NCBI GenBank assembly: GCA_009885515.1
Contig: VFKO01000371.1
Location: 1 to 6,653 of the forward strand
Length of the DNA: 6,653 bases
From: Rhodobiaceae bacterium
Lineage (GTDB): Bacteria; Pseudomonadota; Alphaproteobacteria; Micropepsales; Micropepsaceae
Direction: 5' to 3'
Positions within the stretch are counted from its first letter, which is position 1, and each line of letters begins with the position of its first letter. Below are positions 5,801 through 6,653 of the stretch, piece by piece. Below the pieces are notes generated by a model that saw only the letters and a list, made by a program, of their open reading frames with translations, was not told the origin of the DNA and did no database searches. Position numbers and translations under genes: made by a program.

Positions 5801-6646
5801 ATGTCTAACGCCCCACGTCGCAAGCAGCCCCTCGTCCTGGTATCGGAGGATTATAATCCTGAAATCTGGCAAACGCATGACGGGGAAAGCGAGACCCAGT
5901 CCTGGCTTGCGGTGGCGCAGGATCTGTGGGGGCGCGGTTGCTTTGGGCCAGGTCAACTCGATGCCATGCGCCAAGGAGCGGGGGGGCTGACGCTCGACAA
6001 AAAGAAGATCGTGGGGGCGCTCGGATGTTCGCTGGGTGGATTGGGCCAGGCGGCGGTCGAGTACGGCGCCTATTTTGATGTCTTTGAAAGCGATGGTGAG
6101 GTGCTGGCCTATTGTGAGAGCCATGCCGGCAAGTTGTTGAAGTTCGCCGCGTGGAACCCGCACGTACCCAACTTGAAGGCTGAGCGGTATCACGCGCTCC
6201 TCGCGTCGCGTGCGTTTTCGTTGACTGAGGATGTGGGCGTTCTCGCGGCCCATCTTGCCAATGGGTTGAAGGCGGGCGGCAATTTGTTTGTTGATGAGCT
6301 CTACGCGGCGGACGCATCGACGGGTCAATTGATCGGCCAAGCCATCGCCGGTCCCGGTCAGAAGTTCTATCTGCATTCGCAAGACGAAGTGCTGCAAGCC
6401 TTCAAGGGAACCCATGCTGAGTTGCGATCAAGCGCGTCCGCCAACGACTCTCTCATGGCTGTGATCCGCAAGGGTCTGATCTATGGCGAGGAGTTGGCGC
6501 ATCTGTTGAAAGCAATCCCCCAACCGTTTGGCCGCCAGCGCCTGATGGCCTTCGCCAACGAGTTGCAGCGCGCGGCAGTGCTGTTTCAAGCGCTTGAGAA
6601 GGGGCTGGTTACCGCAGGGCGCTGTATTTTCTTTAAGTCAAAGTAG
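5801..6646 (+). CDS. Class I methyltransferase-like protein with degenerate SAM loop
   Basis: A 281-residue protein I do not recognise as a named family. The middle resembles a class I methyltransferase fold: VGALGCSLGGLGQ (71-83) at the place of motif I, FDVFESDGEVLAYCE (92-106) as motif II-like, and LKAGGNLFVDELYA (156-169) as the usual LkpGG-strand. The motif I acidic residue is Ala73 and the central glycine Ser77, so SAM binding is uncertain. The C-terminal third (about 195-281) is helical-looking, and the N-terminus carries a SEDYNPEIWQ..W segment of unknown role. The ATG at 5801 was chosen over a TTG at 5762 because the earlier residues (RCWPVIGSECPR) look non-conserved and GGAAGTGAG lies about 9-13 bases upstream of the ATG. 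It follows the hydrolase after 57 bases on the same strand. Confidence 0.6.
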   Translation: MSNAPRRKQPLVLVSEDYNPEIWQTHDGESETQSWLAVAQDLWGRGCFGPGQLDAMRQGAGGLTLDKKKIVGALGCSLGGLGQAAVEYGAYFDVFESDGEVLAYCESHAGKLLKFAAWNPHVPNLKAERYHALLASRAFSLTEDVGVLAAHLANGLKAGGNLFVDELYAADASTGQLIGQAIAGPGQKFYLHSQDEVLQAFKGTHAELRSSASANDSLMAVIRKGLIYGEELAHLLKAIPQPFGRQRLMAFANELQRAAVLFQALEKGLVTAGRCIFFKSK

Positions 6647-6653
6647 TTGTGAA

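Noticed and set aside
5432..6415. 327-codon minus-strand open frame opposite the hydrolase and methyltransferase-like genes
   Set aside because: It spans the boundary of two plus-strand genes, has no recognisable motif, and is explained by high-GC antisense openness.

Overview
The window looks like a chromosomal, GC-rich stretch of an alphaproteobacterium. The best evidence is the rplM-rpsI pair: the L13 start (MSTYSAK..IDAEGLVVGRLA) and the N-terminally extended 163-residue S9 are typical of that class. Divergent placement next to an enoyl-CoA hydratase-family gene and a CoA-binding/metY pair suggests Hyphomicrobiales or a related order; that ordering is from general familiarity and was not searched.

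Layout. Positions 1-1126 (minus strand) hold a two-gene unit: a small YccU-type CoA-binding protein followed 38 bases later by metY (O-acetylhomoserine sulfhydrylase), which leaves the window after residue 220. Positions 1127-1958 contain no gene. Their right two thirds form a composite inverted repeat of about 515-530 bp: two copies of a ~91-base palindromic element face each other around inner, 8-base-rhythm repeat arms. Positions 1959-2759 (minus) encode an ECHDC3-like crotonase-fold protein lacking both classical catalytic glutamates. A short divergent intergenic region carries a perfect GTGGTA/TACCAC inverted repeat and a plausible TTGACA promoter for rplM.

Positions 2967-3922 (plus) hold rplM and rpsI, overlapping by one base (TAATG) and closed by a strong intrinsic terminator at 3965-3998. 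Right after it lies a second, smaller palindrome (4008-4084) built from 8-base units ending in ACGAAG. Positions 4130-6646 (plus) hold three same-strand genes: a DUF2461 protein, a secreted PHB-depolymerase/feruloyl-esterase-like alpha/beta hydrolase 12 bases downstream, and, after a 57-base gap, a methyltransferase-like protein with a degenerate SAM-binding loop.

How they fit together: the left pair belongs to homocysteine/methionine synthesis, the middle pair is ribosomal housekeeping, and the right trio has no established joint pathway. No CRISPR array, tRNA, rRNA, phage gene or transposase gene is visible. The most unusual content is non-coding: the large composite palindrome at 1410-1938 and its smaller counterpart at 4008-4084.
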